From: Hyphomicrobiales bacterium
GTDB lineage: Bacteria > Pseudomonadota > Alphaproteobacteria > Rhizobiales > Rhizobiaceae
Direction of reading: 5' to 3'
Assembly: GCA_900466875.1 (NCBI GenBank)
Contig: UBNQ01000004.1
Location: 1-64,000, forward strand
Length of the DNA: 64,000 nucleotides
Below, one piece after another: positions 51,608 to 61,710 of this stretch (position 1 is its first letter; the number at the start of each line of letters is the position of its first letter). A program made the translations under genes and the position numbers. A model generated the notes under the pieces. It worked only from the letters and a program-made list of their open reading frames with translations, was not told the origin of the DNA and ran no database searches.

Positions 51608-52036
51608 TCAGCCGCGATAGGCGACGAGCACCGCACCGCAGCCGATCAGGCACACACCGAGCCAGTTCGGCAATGAGAGGCGTTCCCCGAGAAACAGCAC
51701 GCCGAACACGGCGACCATGACGACGCTCATCTTGTCGATCGGGGCCACGCGTGCGGCATCTCCAAGCTTCAGCGCCCGGAAATAGCAAAGCCAGGATGCC
51801 CCGGTCGCCAGCCCGGAAAGCACCAGAAAAGTCCAGGTTTTCGCAGAAATGTCGCCGACCGGCTGCCAGCCGCCGATCAGCGACAGGATGGCGGCGATGA
51901 CCAGCAGGATCACGATCGTGCGGATGAAGGTGGCAAAGTCGGAATTGATGTTCTCGATGCCCACCTTGGCGAAGATCGCTGTCAGTGCCGCGAAGACGGC
52001 CGAAAGCACCGCCCAGAATTGCCAGCTCAAAAGCAT
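51608..52036 (-). CDS. EamA-family membrane protein (half-size drug/metabolite transporter)
   Basis: A 142-residue inner-membrane protein of one EamA domain, about five helices. LSWQFWAVLSAVFAALTAIFAKVGIENINSDFATFIRTIVI is the usual opening, and the C-terminal half has RVAPIDKMSVVMVAVFGVLFLGERLSLPNWLGVCLIGCGAVLVAY, with the family PIDK and GERL motifs. Substrate unknown. It would act as a dimer, like other half-size members. It converges with acvB, 11 bases between stops, and appears to be a single gene. Confidence 0.85.
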   Translation of the reverse strand: MLLSWQFWAVLSAVFAALTAIFAKVGIENINSDFATFIRTIVILLVIAAILSLIGGWQPVGDISAKTWTFLVLSGLATGASWLCYFRALKLGDAARVAPIDKMSVVMVAVFGVLFLGERLSLPNWLGVCLIGCGAVLVAYRG

Positions 52037-52214
52037 GTTGTTCGTGTCCCATGTGGAGGAATCGGATGAGGCACGACCCTATCGGAGCCGGGAGGCAGCG
52101 TTAAGCGCCCTGAAGTGGTTTTCGCCGCAGTGGCCGCAAGGGCGCGCGTCGGTTACTTGCAAACCATGCCTGTGAAGCACCTCATGCATCGCAATTGCAA
52201 CGCATGACTACTGA

Positions 52215-53864
52215 TTAGCGGTCGCTTAATCCCGCCCGCGGATTGACCCAGGGCTCCTGATTGCTGCGGGGCAGGGGCGTTTTGCCGAGAATATGATCCG
52301 CCGCCTTCTCGCCCGTCATGATCGAGGGCCCGTTGAGATTGCCATAGGTCACATGCGGGAAGATCGATGAATCCGCCACGCGAAGGCCTTCAACCCCGAT
52401 GACCCTGCATTCAGGATCGACAACGGCTTGTCGGTCGTCGGCGCTTCCCAAGCGGCAGGTACCGCAGGGATGATAGGCGCTTTCCAGATGCTCTCTGAGA
52501 AACGCGTCGATCTGATCACCCGACTGCACACTCTCCCCCGGCTGGATTTCCGGCCCGCGAAAATCATCGAAGGCCTTCTGCGAAAAGATCTCGCGGGTCA
52601 GCCGCACGCAATGGCGGAATTTCTCCCAGTCTTCCGCCTGGCTCATATAGTTGAAGCGGATGACGGGATCGTCCTTCGGGTCGGCCGAGCGCAGGGTCAC
52701 ATTGCCGCGTGATTTCGACAGGTTATAGCCCACATGCACCTGGAAACCATGGCTTCGAGCGGCCGCCTTGCCGTCATAGGAAATCGCCACCGGCAGGAAA
52801 TGGAACTGGATGTCCGGCTGTTTCAGGCCGGGTAAGGAACGCAGAAAGGCGCAGGCCTCGAACTGGTTGGACGCACCCAGTCCGCCCTTGGTCATCAGCC
52901 ATTGCGCACCGGCCACCCCCTGCCAGAACCACGGCAGCCAGGAATAAAGCGAGACCGGCTTGGTCGAGACCTGCTGGAAATAGAATTCCATATGGTCCTG
53001 CAGATTGGCGCCGACACCCGGCCGATCCGCCTTCACCTCGATACCCATGTCTTTCAAATGCGCCGCCGGCCCGATGCCCGACAGCATCAGAAGCTTCGGT
53101 GAGTTGAACGACGAGGCAGCAACGATCACCTCGCGATTGGCCTCGATGATCTCCGGCAGTCCGCGCCGCAACACCTCGACGCCGGTTGCTCGGCCATTTT
53201 CGATGACGATCTTTTGGGCCAAGCCATAGACGATTTCGACACTCTTCCGCTTCATCGCCGGCCGCAGATAGGCATTGGCGGCAGACCAGCGTCGGCCATT
53301 ATGGATCGTCTGCTCCATCAGCCCGAAACCTTCCTGTTTCGAGCCGTTATAATCGTCAGTCGTCTCGAACCCGGCCTGCGCGCCTGCCTGGATGAAGGCG
53401 TGGAACAGCGGATTGGTCATCGGCCCGCGCTGCACATGCATCGGCCCATCGGTGCCGCGCCAGCCCTCTTCACCGCCATGGCTGTGTTCCATCCGCTTGA
53501 AATAGGGCAGCACATCCGCATAAGACCACCCGCGCGCGCCCAGCTCCTCCCAGCGGTTATAGTCTTCCGCATGGCCGCGCACGTAGACGAGCCCGTTGAT
53601 GGAGGACGAGCCGCCGAGAACCTTGCCGCGCGGTGCGGTGATGCGGCGGTTGTTCAGGTTTGGCTCCGGCTCGGAGAGATAACCCCAGTTGTAACGCTTC
53701 ATGCTCATCGGCCAGGCAAGCGCCCCCGGCATCTGGATGAACGGGCCATAATCCGATCCACCCGCCTCGATGACGATCACCGAATGTTTGCCGTCTTCCG
53801 ACAGGCGATAGGCCATGGCGGAGCCTGCAGAACCGGAACCGATGATGACGAAATCTGCCTGCAT
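52215..53864 (-). CDS. betA: Choline dehydrogenase
   Basis: A 549-residue FAD enzyme of the GMC oxidoreductase family that oxidises choline to betaine aldehyde. [23 protein letters not shown] is the ADP-binding motif, [34 protein letters not shown] is the first GMC signature, and [42 protein letters not shown] holds the active-site His. Length and motifs match BetA. It is the last gene of betC-betB-betA, 63 bases after betB. The pathway makes the osmoprotectant glycine betaine. Confidence 0.95.
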   Translation of the reverse strand: MQADFVIIGSGSAGSAMAYRLSEDGKHSVIVIEAGGSDYGPFIQMPGALAWPMSMKRYNWGYLSEPEPNLNNRRITAPRGKVLGGSSSINGLVYVRGHAEDYNRWEELGARGWSYADVLPYFKRMEHSHGGEEGWRGTDGPMHVQRGPMTNPLFHAFIQAGAQAGFETTDDYNGSKQEGFGLMEQTIHNGRRWSAANAYLRPAMKRKSVEIVYGLAQKIVIENGRATGVEVLRRGLPEIIEANREVIVAASSFNSPKLLMLSGIGPAAHLKDMGIEVKADRPGVGANLQDHMEFYFQQVSTKPVSLYSWLPWFWQGVAGAQWLMTKGGLGASNQFEACAFLRSLPGLKQPDIQFHFLPVAISYDGKAAARSHGFQVHVGYNLSKSRGNVTLRSADPKDDPVIRFNYMSQAEDWEKFRHCVRLTREIFSQKAFDDFRGPEIQPGESVQSGDQIDAFLREHLESAYHPCGTCRLGSADDRQAVVDPECRVIGVEGLRVADSSIFPHVTYGNLNGPSIMTGEKAADHILGKTPLPRSNQEPWVNPRAGLSDR

Positions 53865-53927
53865 CCTAGATAGCTCCGGGTGTTCTATTGTCGGTGGGGC
53901 GAGCTTGCTCCAAGGCCAAAGGTCTCC

Positions 53928-55391
53928 TCAATACGGCGCCTCGACCTTGCCCATCCCCACATAAACCGTCTTCAATTCCGAATAATGCTCCAGCGCCGCC
54001 AGCGAATTCTCGCGCCCGAAACCGGACTGTTTCGACCCGCCGAAGGGAATTTCCACCGGGCAGAGATTGTAGGTATTGATCCACAACGTCCCGGCCTCAA
54101 GCTGATCGACCACCCGGTGTCCACGCGTAAGATCGGCAGTGAACACCCCCGCCGAAAGCCCGAACTCGGTTGCGTTTGCGCGCGCGATCACCTCGTCCTC
54201 TTCGTCGAAATCGAGCACGCACATGACCGGCCCAAAAATTTCCTCCCGTGCGATGGTCATCTCGTCGGTCACATCGGCAAACACGGTCGGCTGGATGTAA
54301 TAACCTTCACCGGTCACATCGTTGGGAATGCCGCCGCCGGTAAGCAGCTTCGCGCCTTCCGTCTTGCCCTTGTCGATATAGCTCAACACCTTCTGGCGCT
54401 GGTCAAACGAGATCAGAGGTCCCATCTGGGTCTCCTCGTTCATCGGCTCGCCGATAACGATCTTTTCCGTCCGTTGCTTGAGGCGTGACAGGAACCGGTC
54501 CTTCACCTTGCGCTGCACGAAGACGCGTGTGCCGTTGGAGCAGACCTGTCCCGTCGAATAGAAATTGCCCAGCATCGCGCCGCCGATGGCGCTGTCGATA
54601 TCGGCGTCGTCGAACACGATCAGCGGCGATTTTCCGCCAAGCTCCATCGTCACATGCTTGAGGCTTCCGGCAGCAGCCGCCGCCACCTTGCGCCCGGTCG
54701 GCACGGAACCGGTGAGCGAGACCTTGGCCACATCGGGATGATTGACCAGCAGCGGCCCCGTGGTCCGGTCGCCTTGGATGACATTGTAAAGCCCCTTGGG
54801 CAGACCGGCCTCGATCAGGATTTCGGCGATCTTCAGCGCCCCGAGCGGTGTGTTTTCCGAGGGCTTGAACACCATGGCATTGCCGGCGGCGAGTGCGGGT
54901 GCGCCCTTCCAGCAGGCGATCTGCTGCGGATAGTTCCACGCACCGATGCCCACGCAGACACCGAGCGGCACGCGCTTGGTATAGGCGAAATCGCCCCCGA
55001 GCGGGATATATTGCCCGTTCATGCCGGCCGCGATCACGCCGCCGAAAAATTCAAAGCTGTCGGCGCCCGAGGTCGGGTCGGCAACGATCGTCTCCTGTAT
55101 CGGCTTGCCGGTGTCGAGCGTTTCGAGTTCGGAAAGCTCGCGGTTGCGCTCGCGCATGATCTCTGCGGCGCGTTTCAGGATACGTCCGCGCGCAGTCGGG
55201 CTCATCGCGGCCCATTCCGGCTGGGCGCGTTTCGCCGCTGCGATCGCCTTTTCCACAATGGCAGGCGTTGCCGCATGCAGCCTTGCGATCACCTCGCCAG
55301 TGGCAGGGTAAAGGCTTTCGATGACGCTGCCTGTGGTATCTTCCACATACTCGCCATCGATGAAGTGGCTGGCTTTCGGCTGTGCTTTCAT
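53928..55391 (-). CDS. betB: Betaine aldehyde dehydrogenase
   Basis: A 487-residue NAD-dependent aldehyde dehydrogenase that converts betaine aldehyde to glycine betaine. The catalytic Glu lies in [18 protein letters not shown] and the catalytic Cys in [15 protein letters not shown] (about residue 287). The NAD-binding [22 protein letters not shown] and the closing [26 protein letters not shown], with the NTY-x-x-x-x-E-x-P-FGG pattern, are typical of BetB. It sits 22 bases after betC and 63 bases before betA. Confidence 0.95.
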   Translation of the reverse strand: MKAQPKASHFIDGEYVEDTTGSVIESLYPATGEVIARLHAATPAIVEKAIAAAKRAQPEWAAMSPTARGRILKRAAEIMRERNRELSELETLDTGKPIQETIVADPTSGADSFEFFGGVIAAGMNGQYIPLGGDFAYTKRVPLGVCVGIGAWNYPQQIACWKGAPALAAGNAMVFKPSENTPLGALKIAEILIEAGLPKGLYNVIQGDRTTGPLLVNHPDVAKVSLTGSVPTGRKVAAAAAGSLKHVTMELGGKSPLIVFDDADIDSAIGGAMLGNFYSTGQVCSNGTRVFVQRKVKDRFLSRLKQRTEKIVIGEPMNEETQMGPLISFDQRQKVLSYIDKGKTEGAKLLTGGGIPNDVTGEGYYIQPTVFADVTDEMTIAREEIFGPVMCVLDFDEEDEVIARANATEFGLSAGVFTADLTRGHRVVDQLEAGTLWINTYNLCPVEIPFGGSKQSGFGRENSLAALEHYSELKTVYVGMGKVEAPY

Positions 55392-55413
55392 GTCTGCTCT
55401 CCGTCCAACTCGC

Positions 55414-56931
55414 TTATTCCCCTCTGGGGTAACGTTTGGACTCTTCCAGATTGTCGAGGTTCATGTGGTTGCGCATGTAGCGCTCAGAGGCCTTCTGCAA
55501 AGGCTGGTGATCCCAGGGGTAATAAGCGCCGTTCCTCAGCGCCTCATAGACCACCCAGCGCCGGGCCTGGCTTTCCCGCACGGCAGCGTCGAATGCCGCC
55601 ATATCCCACTTGGCAACGCGCTTGGCGCGAAAACCGTCAAGAACATTTTCATAAGCCGGGTCGTCCGCAAGGTTTTTGAGTTCCTTGGGGTCGGCATCGA
55701 GATCGAAAAGCTGCTCGGGATCGAGTTCGCAATGAATGTATTTCCACTTGCCCGCGCGAATGCCCACCAGCGGCGCATAGGACGCTTCGGCCGCATATTC
55801 CATCAGTACAGGAGACGTCCGTGTCCCGCCGTCGATGACGGGTTTCAGGCTCTCGCCATCGGTCCACGGCGTAATCTCGGCCATCGAGATGCCGGCAAGA
55901 TCGCACAGCGTCGGCGTCACGTCGAGATTGGAAACGGGCGCTTCATGCAGGGCAGGGGTTATGCCGGGACCGGCAATCATCAGCGGCACGCGCGCCGACC
56001 CCTCGAAGAAGTTCATCTTGAACCACAGCCCGCGCTCGCCCAGCATGTCGCCATGGTCCGAGCAGAACAGGATGAACGTCTCGTCGAGCATCCGTGTCCT
56101 TGTCAGCGTGTCGATCAACTCGCCGACCTTTTCGTCGATGTAGGAAATATTGGCGAAATACCCCTGCCGCGCCCGACGCACATGCTCGCCGGTAATGGCA
56201 AAACGCGCATAGTCGCAGGATTTCAGGATGCGGTCAGAATGGGGGTCCTGCTCCTCCAGCATGTCCACCTCGGGCAGCAGATGCGCGCAGTCCTCATAAA
56301 GATCCCAGAACTTTTTCCGCGCCACATAAGGGTCGTGCGGATGCGTGAACGAAACGGTCAGCGCCCAGGGCCGACGGGAAATGTCGTCATTTTCGCGCGC
56401 CAGATGATAGAGCTTCTGGTTGGCCAGGAAGGCGACTTCGTCGTCATATTCCATCTGGTTTGAAATCTCGGCGACACCGGCGCCCGTGACCGACCCCATG
56501 TTGTGATACCACCAGTCGATCCGCTCGCCCGGCTTGCGATAATCCGGCGTCCAGCCGAAATCGGCCGGATAGATATCGGTCGTCAGCCGCTCCTCGAAGC
56601 CGTGCAGCTGGTCCGGCCCGACGAAGTGCATTTTCCCTGAAAGCGCCGTGTAGTAACCGGCTCGGCGCAGGTGATGCGCATAAGTCGGGATCGACGAAAC
56701 ATATTCGGCGGCATTGTCATAGACCTGCGTCCGGCTCGGCAATTGCCCCGCCATGAACGAGGCGCGCGCCGGCGCACAGAGTGGCGAGGACGTATAATTG
56801 TTGGCAAACCGCGCCGAACGGGCGGCGAGCGCCTTCAGGTTCGGCGCATGCAGCCAGTCGGCCGGACCATCGGGAAACAGCGTGCCGTTCAACTGGTCGA
56901 CCATGATGATGAGAATGTTCGGGCGGGACAT
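55414..56931 (-). CDS. betC: Choline-sulfatase
   Basis: A 505-residue sulfatase that releases choline and sulfate from choline-O-sulfate, feeding Bet[21 protein letters not shown] opens the fold. [19 protein letters not shown] carries the C-x-P-x-R signature whose Cys becomes formylglycine. [20 protein letters not shown] is the second metal/substrate motif. The C-terminal [27 protein letters not shown] is diagnostic of choline-sulfatases. ATG 56931 is chosen because the 23 residues upstream have no homology. In S. meliloti a betI repressor precedes betC; here a HigBA pair lies upstream instead. Confidence 0.94.
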   Translation of the reverse strand: MSRPNILIIMVDQLNGTLFPDGPADWLHAPNLKALAARSARFANNYTSSPLCAPARASFMAGQLPSRTQVYDNAAEYVSSIPTYAHHLRRAGYYTALSGKMHFVGPDQLHGFEERLTTDIYPADFGWTPDYRKPGERIDWWYHNMGSVTGAGVAEISNQMEYDDEVAFLANQKLYHLARENDDISRRPWALTVSFTHPHDPYVARKKFWDLYEDCAHLLPEVDMLEEQDPHSDRILKSCDYARFAITGEHVRRARQGYFANISYIDEKVGELIDTLTRTRMLDETFILFCSDHGDMLGERGLWFKMNFFEGSARVPLMIAGPGITPALHEAPVSNLDVTPTLCDLAGISMAEITPWTDGESLKPVIDGGTRTSPVLMEYAAEASYAPLVGIRAGKWKYIHCELDPEQLFDLDADPKELKNLADDPAYENVLDGFRAKRVAKWDMAAFDAAVRESQARRWVVYEALRNGAYYPWDHQPLQKASERYMRNHMNLDNLEESKRYPRGE

Positions 56932-57090
56932 GATCGTGACGGCTCTCTGGAGGCGGGAATGGCACTCTAACGAGTTATTTTCGATTATGCTTTCGATCAA
57001 GCGTCGATTGCGAACCGCGCTATCCCAAAAGCGTAGGTGCTTGCTCGATGTAACACCTGATGGTACATTATAGTATGCGAGGGGTGACCG

Positions 57091-57387
57091 ATGATCTCAG
57101 GATTCCGGGATGTTTGGCTTCGTGATTTTTTCGTTTCCGACACAGGGAACAAGAGGATACCCGCAGATATCGAGGATCGCCTGTTTCGGAAACTGCAGAT
57201 GATCGATGACGCACGAACGGATCAGGATTTGCGCGTACCGCCCAGCAACCATTTCGAAAAACTGAAAGGTTCTCTGGAGGGCTATTGTTCTATCCGGGTG
57301 AACAGGCGGTGGCGCCTGATCTTCCATTGGGATGGTTCGGCAGGCGAGGCAAGTGAACTTTATCTCGACGACCATAGCTACAGATAG
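57091..57387 (+). CDS. HigB-type toxin (RelE superfamily)
   Basis: A 98-residue toxin of the HigB family, which cleaves mRNA on the ribosome. FRDVWLRDFFVSDTGNKRIP and the core RLFRKLQMIDDARTDQDLRVPPSNHFEKLKGSLEGYCSIRVNRRWRLIFHW are typical. GAGGGGTGACCG precedes the ATG. It comes before its antitoxin, the HigBA order opposite to most TA pairs. The promoter region at 57030-57090 includes a TGTA...TACA inverted repeat that may be the operator. Confidence 0.9.
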   Translation: MISGFRDVWLRDFFVSDTGNKRIPADIEDRLFRKLQMIDDARTDQDLRVPPSNHFEKLKGSLEGYCSIRVNRRWRLIFHWDGSAGEASELYLDDHSYR

Positions 57388-57394
57388 GTGCAGC

Positions 57395-57703
57395 ATGTTG
57401 ATGACAAAGCGCAAGCCAGTCGGGATTGGTGAAATCCTAGTCGAGGAATTCATGCAGCCCATGGGGTTGACGCAGGCCGCCTTGGCCGCGGCCATGGGCG
57501 TGCCGCGCAAACACGTCAACGAACTCTGCAATGATCGTCGCACGATTACGGTGCCGACAGCGCTGATCCTGGCGAGGGTGTTCGGCAACAGCCCGGATTT
57601 CTGGCTGAACATACAGCGCCGCAGCGATCTGTGGACAGCCATGCACGACCCGAAGGAATTGGAGCGCATCGAGCGTGCGCGGCCGTTGGGTGAAGTTGCC
57701 TGA
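57395..57703 (+). CDS. HigA-type antitoxin (XRE family)
   Basis: A 102-residue antitoxin with an XRE helix-turn-helix: KPVGIGEILVEEFMQPMGLTQAALAAAMGVPRKHVNELCNDRRTITVPTALILARVFGNSPDFWLNIQ. It neutralises the HigB toxin and probably represses the operon. It lies 7 bases after higB. ATG 57395 follows AGGTGCAGC; ATG 57401 is an alternative. It is followed by about 230 bases before the EAL/GGDEF gene. Confidence 0.9.
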   Translation: MLMTKRKPVGIGEILVEEFMQPMGLTQAALAAAMGVPRKHVNELCNDRRTITVPTALILARVFGNSPDFWLNIQRRSDLWTAMHDPKELERIERARPLGEVA

Positions 57704-57801
57704 AACATTTCGACGCAGGGTGGCGACATAACTCACCACGATGAACGGAAAGGCCGGTTTGTGGTTCTTAATTCATTGAATTTTAAGCAAATACCGGAGG
57801 A

Positions 57802-57830
57802 CTGTCACAAAAGTTTCATGCGTTTTTCAT
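57802..57830 (+). promoter_or_regulatory. Pho-box-like triple repeat
   Basis: Three heptamers in an 11-base period: CTGTCAC (57802-57808), GTTTCAT (57813-57819) and TTTTCAT (57824-57830), each separated by 4 bases (AAAA, GCGT). This spacing and the first heptamer match the PhoB box. It lies about 100 bases before the EAL/GGDEF gene. Binding by PhoB is inference. Confidence 0.5.
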
Positions 57831-57929
57831 ACAGCGGCAACGGATTATTGACGGGTCGCACCGCAACCTGCGCACCGTGATTTAAGACCTTATTCGAACC
57901 TCTTTGAAAAAAGTTCGTGCAGTGGAGTA

Positions 57930-59741
57930 ATGCGTATGTCGTCTGCGGCTGTTCTCGAACCGGATGCCATCCGGCGATATGCAGGCGACCAGCTTGTCAC
58001 GCTTGGAAAACTGGTGCTCGAAAACGCTTTCCAGCCGATTGTCGAAGTCGCCACCGGTTCGGTCTTCGGCTACGAGTCGCTACTGCGCGGTCAGGAAAGG
58101 ATCGGTTTTTCTTCTCCGCCGATACTTCTCGACGAAGCCCACCAGACGGGACAGCTTCTGGCGCTCGAACAGATGATGTCCGGCCGGGCGCTCGCCAAGT
58201 TCGCCACACTTCCCGAATATTCCTCGACGACGCTTTTTCTCAACCTTGATGTCCGCCTGATCCGCCAGGGGCATGAGTTCCTGGAAAAGGTGCTGCATCA
58301 CCTGCGTGCCGCGGATATCGCGCCGTCTTCGGTTTGTTTCGAATTTTCCGAACGTTTCGATAACACCAGCGTGCCGGAATTTGCCGATCTGGTTGCAGAT
58401 ATGCGCAAGGCCGGCTTCAAGCTCGCCATCGACGATTTCGGCGTCGGCCATGGAGAGATGAAGCTGCTCTGCGATTTCCCGGTCGATTATCTGAAGATCG
58501 ATCGACACTTCGTCTCGGAGATCGACCGCAATCCGCGCAAGCGTCATCTGGTCAAGAATATCGTCAACATTGCCCACACGCTCGGTATCCGGGTCGTCGC
58601 CGAGGGCATCGAGACGGAGACCGAGTTCCTTGCCTGCCGCGAATACGGCGTCGATCTCGTCCAGGGTTATTTCATTGCAAGGCCGACGACGTTTCTGACC
58701 GAACTGAAGCCCGCCTTTCCGCACCTTGCCGATATCGGTCGTACGCGCCGCTCCAGCCAGTCGCTCGACGAGATCCTCATCCGCAAGCAGATCGAGAAAC
58801 TGCCGACGGTTTTTGAAAGCGATGCGATCGATAGCGTGTTCGAGCTCTTTCGCCGCAATCCACGCCAGGCCTTCTTCCCGGTCTTGAACGCCAACGGAGA
58901 GCCGCGCGGCGTCATCAGCGAATATCATCTGAAGGAATTCATCTATCAGCCCTTCGGCCGCGATCTCTTGAAGAACAAGCTTTATGAGCGCTCGATCGCC
59001 CATTTCGTCGAGCCCGCGCCGATCATCGGGCTGGATGCCGAGGCGGAAGAGCTGATGAGCCTGTTTGCCAATATGGAAAACAGCGCCTGCGTCATTCTCA
59101 CGGAAAACATGCGGTATGCCGGCGTCGTTTCAGCGGCCGCCCTCATCAAGGTGGTCAACGAGAAGCAGCTGAAGATCGCGCAGGACCAGAACCCGCTGAC
59201 CAGCCTGCCGGGTAACCGCGCGGTGCGTGATTTCATGCAGGAAGCCGGCCGTGACGACGAGGAAAGCCGTTTCTTCTGTTATTGCGACTTCGACAACTTC
59301 AAGCCCTTCAATGACCACTATGGTTTCCAGAAGGGAGACCACGCGATCTCGCTGTTTGCGGCGCTGATGAAGCGTTATTTCTTCTCCGAAGGCGATTTCC
59401 TCGGCCATATCGGCGGCGACGATTTCTTCATCGGCATCCGCGACTGGACACGCGGAGAACTGGACGAAATCCTCGAACGCCTGCTGTCGGATTTCCACGG
59501 GGACGTCATCGAGCTCTATTCGGAAGAGGAACGCGCTTCCGGTAGAATTCGCGGCCACGACCGGTCCGGCCGCGAACGGGATTTCCCGCTGCTGCGCTGC
59601 TCGATCGGCGTTCTGGAACTGCCGAAAGGCCTGCTTCTCGACGATATCGGCCGCATCAGCGTCGAGATCGCTTCGGTCAAGGCAAGCGCCAAGGAGAGCG
59701 AAGGCGGTCTCGTCTTTTCCTTCTTCGGTGAGACAAAGTGA
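57930..59741 (+). CDS. Cyclic di-GMP signalling protein (EAL-CBS-GGDEF)
   Basis: A 603-residue cytoplasmic protein with no membrane segment. The EAL domain (about 20-270) keeps the key residues: GYESLLRG, FLNLD, FEFSE, IDDFGVGHGE, YLKIDR, VVAEGIETETE and LVQGYFIARP, so it may be an active phosphodiesterase. Two CBS-like motifs follow (about 290-420). The GGDEF domain ends with FCYCDFDNFKPFNDHYGFQKGD and HIGGDDFFIGI, a GGDDF variant that may still make c-di-GMP. The upstream RxxD inhibitory site is absent. The order EAL-CBS-GGDEF, with CBS pairs that often bind adenine nucleotides, suggests energy-dependent control. ATG 57930 and ATG 57936 are both possible starts. Confidence 0.88.
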   Translation: MRMSSAAVLEPDAIRRYAGDQLVTLGKLVLENAFQPIVEVATGSVFGYESLLRGQERIGFSSPPILLDEAHQTGQLLALEQMMSGRALAKFATLPEYSSTTLFLNLDVRLIRQGHEFLEKVLHHLRAADIAPSSVCFEFSERFDNTSVPEFADLVADMRKAGFKLAIDDFGVGHGEMKLLCDFPVDYLKIDRHFVSEIDRNPRKRHLVKNIVNIAHTLGIRVVAEGIETETEFLACREYGVDLVQGYFIARPTTFLTELKPAFPHLADIGRTRRSSQSLDEILIRKQIEKLPTVFESDAIDSVFELFRRNPRQAFFPVLNANGEPRGVISEYHLKEFIYQPFGRDLLKNKLYERSIAHFVEPAPIIGLDAEAEELMSLFANMENSACVILTENMRYAGVVSAAALIKVVNEKQLKIAQDQNPLTSLPGNRAVRDFMQEAGRDDEESRFFCYCDFDNFKPFNDHYGFQKGDHAISLFAALMKRYFFSEGDFLGHIGGDDFFIGIRDWTRGELDEILERLLSDFHGDVIELYSEEERASGRIRGHDRSGRERDFPLLRCSIGVLELPKGLLLDDIGRISVEIASVKASAKESEGGLVFSFFGETK

Positions 59742-59819
59742 CCGGCCACAGCCGTCGGTCCCTTTCTAAGGTCGGGGTCGTGTCCTAAGTCAGTGCTCTC
59801 ATGTTGACAGGAGCCTCCC

Positions 59820-60827
59820 ATGCCGCTTTCGCTTCCCAATGAGATGCGTTTCATCGACCTGCCGTCATTCGGCGCCCCGGACGTAATGGTGATCGCCCGC
59901 GGGCCGCTTCCCAAACCCCGTCCCGGCGAAATTCTGGTGAAGGTTGAAGCCGCTGGCATCAACCGCCCGGATGTGGCGCAACGCCAGGGCAATTACCCGG
60001 CCCCCAAGGATGCAAGCCCGATCCTCGGCCTGGAGATCGCAGGAGAGGTGGTCGCGCTCGGCGAAGACGTGTCCGAATTCAAGCCGGGCGACAAGGTCTG
60101 CGCGCTGGCAAACGGCGGCGGTTATGCCGAATATTGCACGGTGCCGGCTGGACAGGCTTTGCCATGGCCAAGGGGCTATGATGCGGTCAAGGCGGCAGCC
60201 GTGCCGGAGACCTTCTTCACCGTCTGGGCCAATCTCTTCCAGATGGCGGGACTGACCGAAGGCGAGAGCGTGCTGATCCATGGCGGATCGAGCGGCATCG
60301 GCACGACCGCGATCCAGCTCGCCAGGGCTTTTGGCGCCACCGTCTATGCCACGGCCGGATCGAAGGAAAAATGCGACGCCTGCGAGAGACTGGGGGCGAC
60401 GAGAGCGATCAATTACAAGTCGGAAGACTTTGCCGAGGTCATCAAGACCGAGACGGGCGGGCAGGGCGTCGATGTCGTGCTCGACATGATCGGCGCCGCC
60501 TATTTCGAAAAGAACCTTTCGGTGCTCGCCAAGGATGGCTGCCTGTCGATCATCGCGTTTCTGGGGGGAGCAAAGGCCGAGACCATCGACCTGAGACCGA
60601 TCATGGTCAAGCGCCTGACGGTAACGGGTTCGACCATGCGCCCCCGCACCGCCGACGAGAAACGCGCCATCCGCGACGATCTCGTCACCGAGGCCTGGCC
60701 GCTTCTCGAAAAGGGCGAGATCGCCCCGGTGATCCATTCCGTGCTGGATTTCGAGCAGGTTGCCGAGGCCCACAGGCTGATGGAAACCAGCAGCCATATC
60801 GGAAAGATCGTGCTGAAGATTGTGTAG
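59820..60827 (+). CDS. NAD(P)H-quinone oxidoreductase (PIG3/QOR family)
   Basis: A 335-residue zinc-independent medium-chain dehydrogenase. [46 protein letters not shown] is the family N-terminus, and [38 protein letters not shown] is the NADPH-binding site. [17 protein letters not shown] [12 protein letters not shown] and the [10 protein letters not shown] segment are typical of the PIG3/QOR2 subgroup. It reduces quinones or related electrophiles; the physiological substrate is unknown. GGAGCCTCCC precedes the ATG. It stands alone. Confidence 0.87.
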   Translation: MPLSLPNEMRFIDLPSFGAPDVMVIARGPLPKPRPGEILVKVEAAGINRPDVAQRQGNYPAPKDASPILGLEIAGEVVALGEDVSEFKPGDKVCALANGGGYAEYCTVPAGQALPWPRGYDAVKAAAVPETFFTVWANLFQMAGLTEGESVLIHGGSSGIGTTAIQLARAFGATVYATAGSKEKCDACERLGATRAINYKSEDFAEVIKTETGGQGVDVVLDMIGAAYFEKNLSVLAKDGCLSIIAFLGGAKAETIDLRPIMVKRLTVTGSTMRPRTADEKRAIRDDLVTEAWPLLEKGEIAPVIHSVLDFEQVAEAHRLMETSSHIGKIVLKIV

Positions 60828-61001
60828 CGGAGAGAGCGTCTGAGGAATCACCATCCTGCTCAGGCTCGCGAATGTTAAGCGCGAACTGGAGGTTTTGCAA
60901 AGCACATATATTCGCGCAACGTTACATAACTTGCCTTGCAAGACATGCGTATGACACCTACCTTTTAATCATCGTCAACGTAGTGAAAGGAAGGTGATCC
61001 A

Positions 61002-61076
61002 ATGTCTAATGAGATTTCGGTCTGCGTAACGGGCAATGGAAAGGTGGCGGTTTTGACGGGGCAGCCCTCGACCTGA
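61002..61076 (+). CDS. Possible 24-residue leader peptide or small protein
   Basis: A short frame with a very good ribosome binding site (GAAAGGAAGGTGATCC) encodes MSNEISVCVTGNGKVAVLTG and four more residues. It is followed by three hairpins ending in a terminator-like stem with a T-run. No family is recognised. It could be a real small protein, or part of a small regulatory RNA with an incidental frame. Confidence 0.4.
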   Translation: MSNEISVCVTGNGKVAVLTGQPST

Positions 61077-61141
61077 ACCACAGCTTCCTTCGGACCGTCG
61101 CGAGACGGGCCGGGTTCGTTCAACCGGACCAGATTTCATGG

Positions 61142-61165
61142 AAGGGTCGCCTCGGCGGCCCTTTT
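61142..61165 (+). terminator. Intrinsic terminator of the small-ORF/sRNA region
   Basis: Stem of about nine pairs (arms 61142-61150 and 61155-61163, 4-base loop CTCG) followed by TTCCTTTTTC. Two further hairpins precede it: the CCGTC/GACGG hairpin at 61097-61110 and a CCGG hairpin at about 61113-61130. The whole could be a 3' small RNA. Confidence 0.65.
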
Positions 61166-61435
61166 CCTTTTTCTGCAGCTGCCGAAAAGAGCAATACGCC
61201 AGTAGCGATGCTGCGCCACATGCCTGCATGTTTTTTCGGCTCAGTTCTCCCGAAGATGCCTATTTTTGGCGCGTTTACTTTGATCGAGATCAGAAAAATC
61301 CCTGCTCATTGCGCAAGGGTGTGCTGTCGATTGAATGCTACTGCAAGCAGGTCCCCCAGCGTATAACGAACGCATCGAAGCAGAAGGCGCCACCAACCGG
61401 CAGCCGCTTCGAAAACCCAGGAAAGGGGGACCATC
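61166..61435. other. Gap before the DUF1127 gene
   Basis: About 270 bases with no convincing gene; it is AT-richer than neighbouring coding sequence. The promoter of the DUF1127 gene must lie here. Confidence 0.4.
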
Positions 61436-61582
61436 ATGAACGTTACACGCACTCTCAAGAATTGGCGCAACTACCGTCGGACGGTTGCCGAACTGGAGCG
61501 GATGACGACGCGCGAACTGGCCGATCTCGGGATTACCCAATACGAGATCCGCAGCTTCGCTCGGACCGCCCACGGTTTCTGA
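61436..61582 (+). CDS. DUF1127 small protein
   Basis: A 48-residue Arg-rich protein. NVTRTLKNWRNYRRTVAELE and the continuation RMTTRELADLGITQYEIRSFA match the DUF1127 core (W-x-x-R-R-x-x-x-x-L-x-x-L-s-x-x-x-L-x-D-I-G-I-x-R). Small DUF1127 proteins of Agrobacterium affect RNA turnover and carbon and phosphate metabolism. GAAAGGGGGACCATC precedes the ATG, a strong ribosome binding site. A perfect terminator follows 29 bases after the stop. Confidence 0.88.
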   Translation: MNVTRTLKNWRNYRRTVAELERMTTRELADLGITQYEIRSFARTAHGF

Positions 61583-61610
61583 TCGAAAAACAGGCATACC
61601 TTCGATGAAA

Positions 61611-61636
61611 ACGCCCGCCATGACGCGGGCGTTTTG
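61611..61636 (+). terminator. Intrinsic terminator of the DUF1127 gene
   Basis: An 8-bp stem (ACGCCCGC at 61611-61618 and GCGGGCGT at 61625-61632) is followed by TTTTGCTTTT. Confidence 0.85.
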
Positions 61637-61710
61637 CTTTTGCAGGATTGCGTTACGGCAATTCCATCAAAAGTGGGCGCCGGTTTTGCGTCCGGTATTG
61701 CTCTGAGAGA

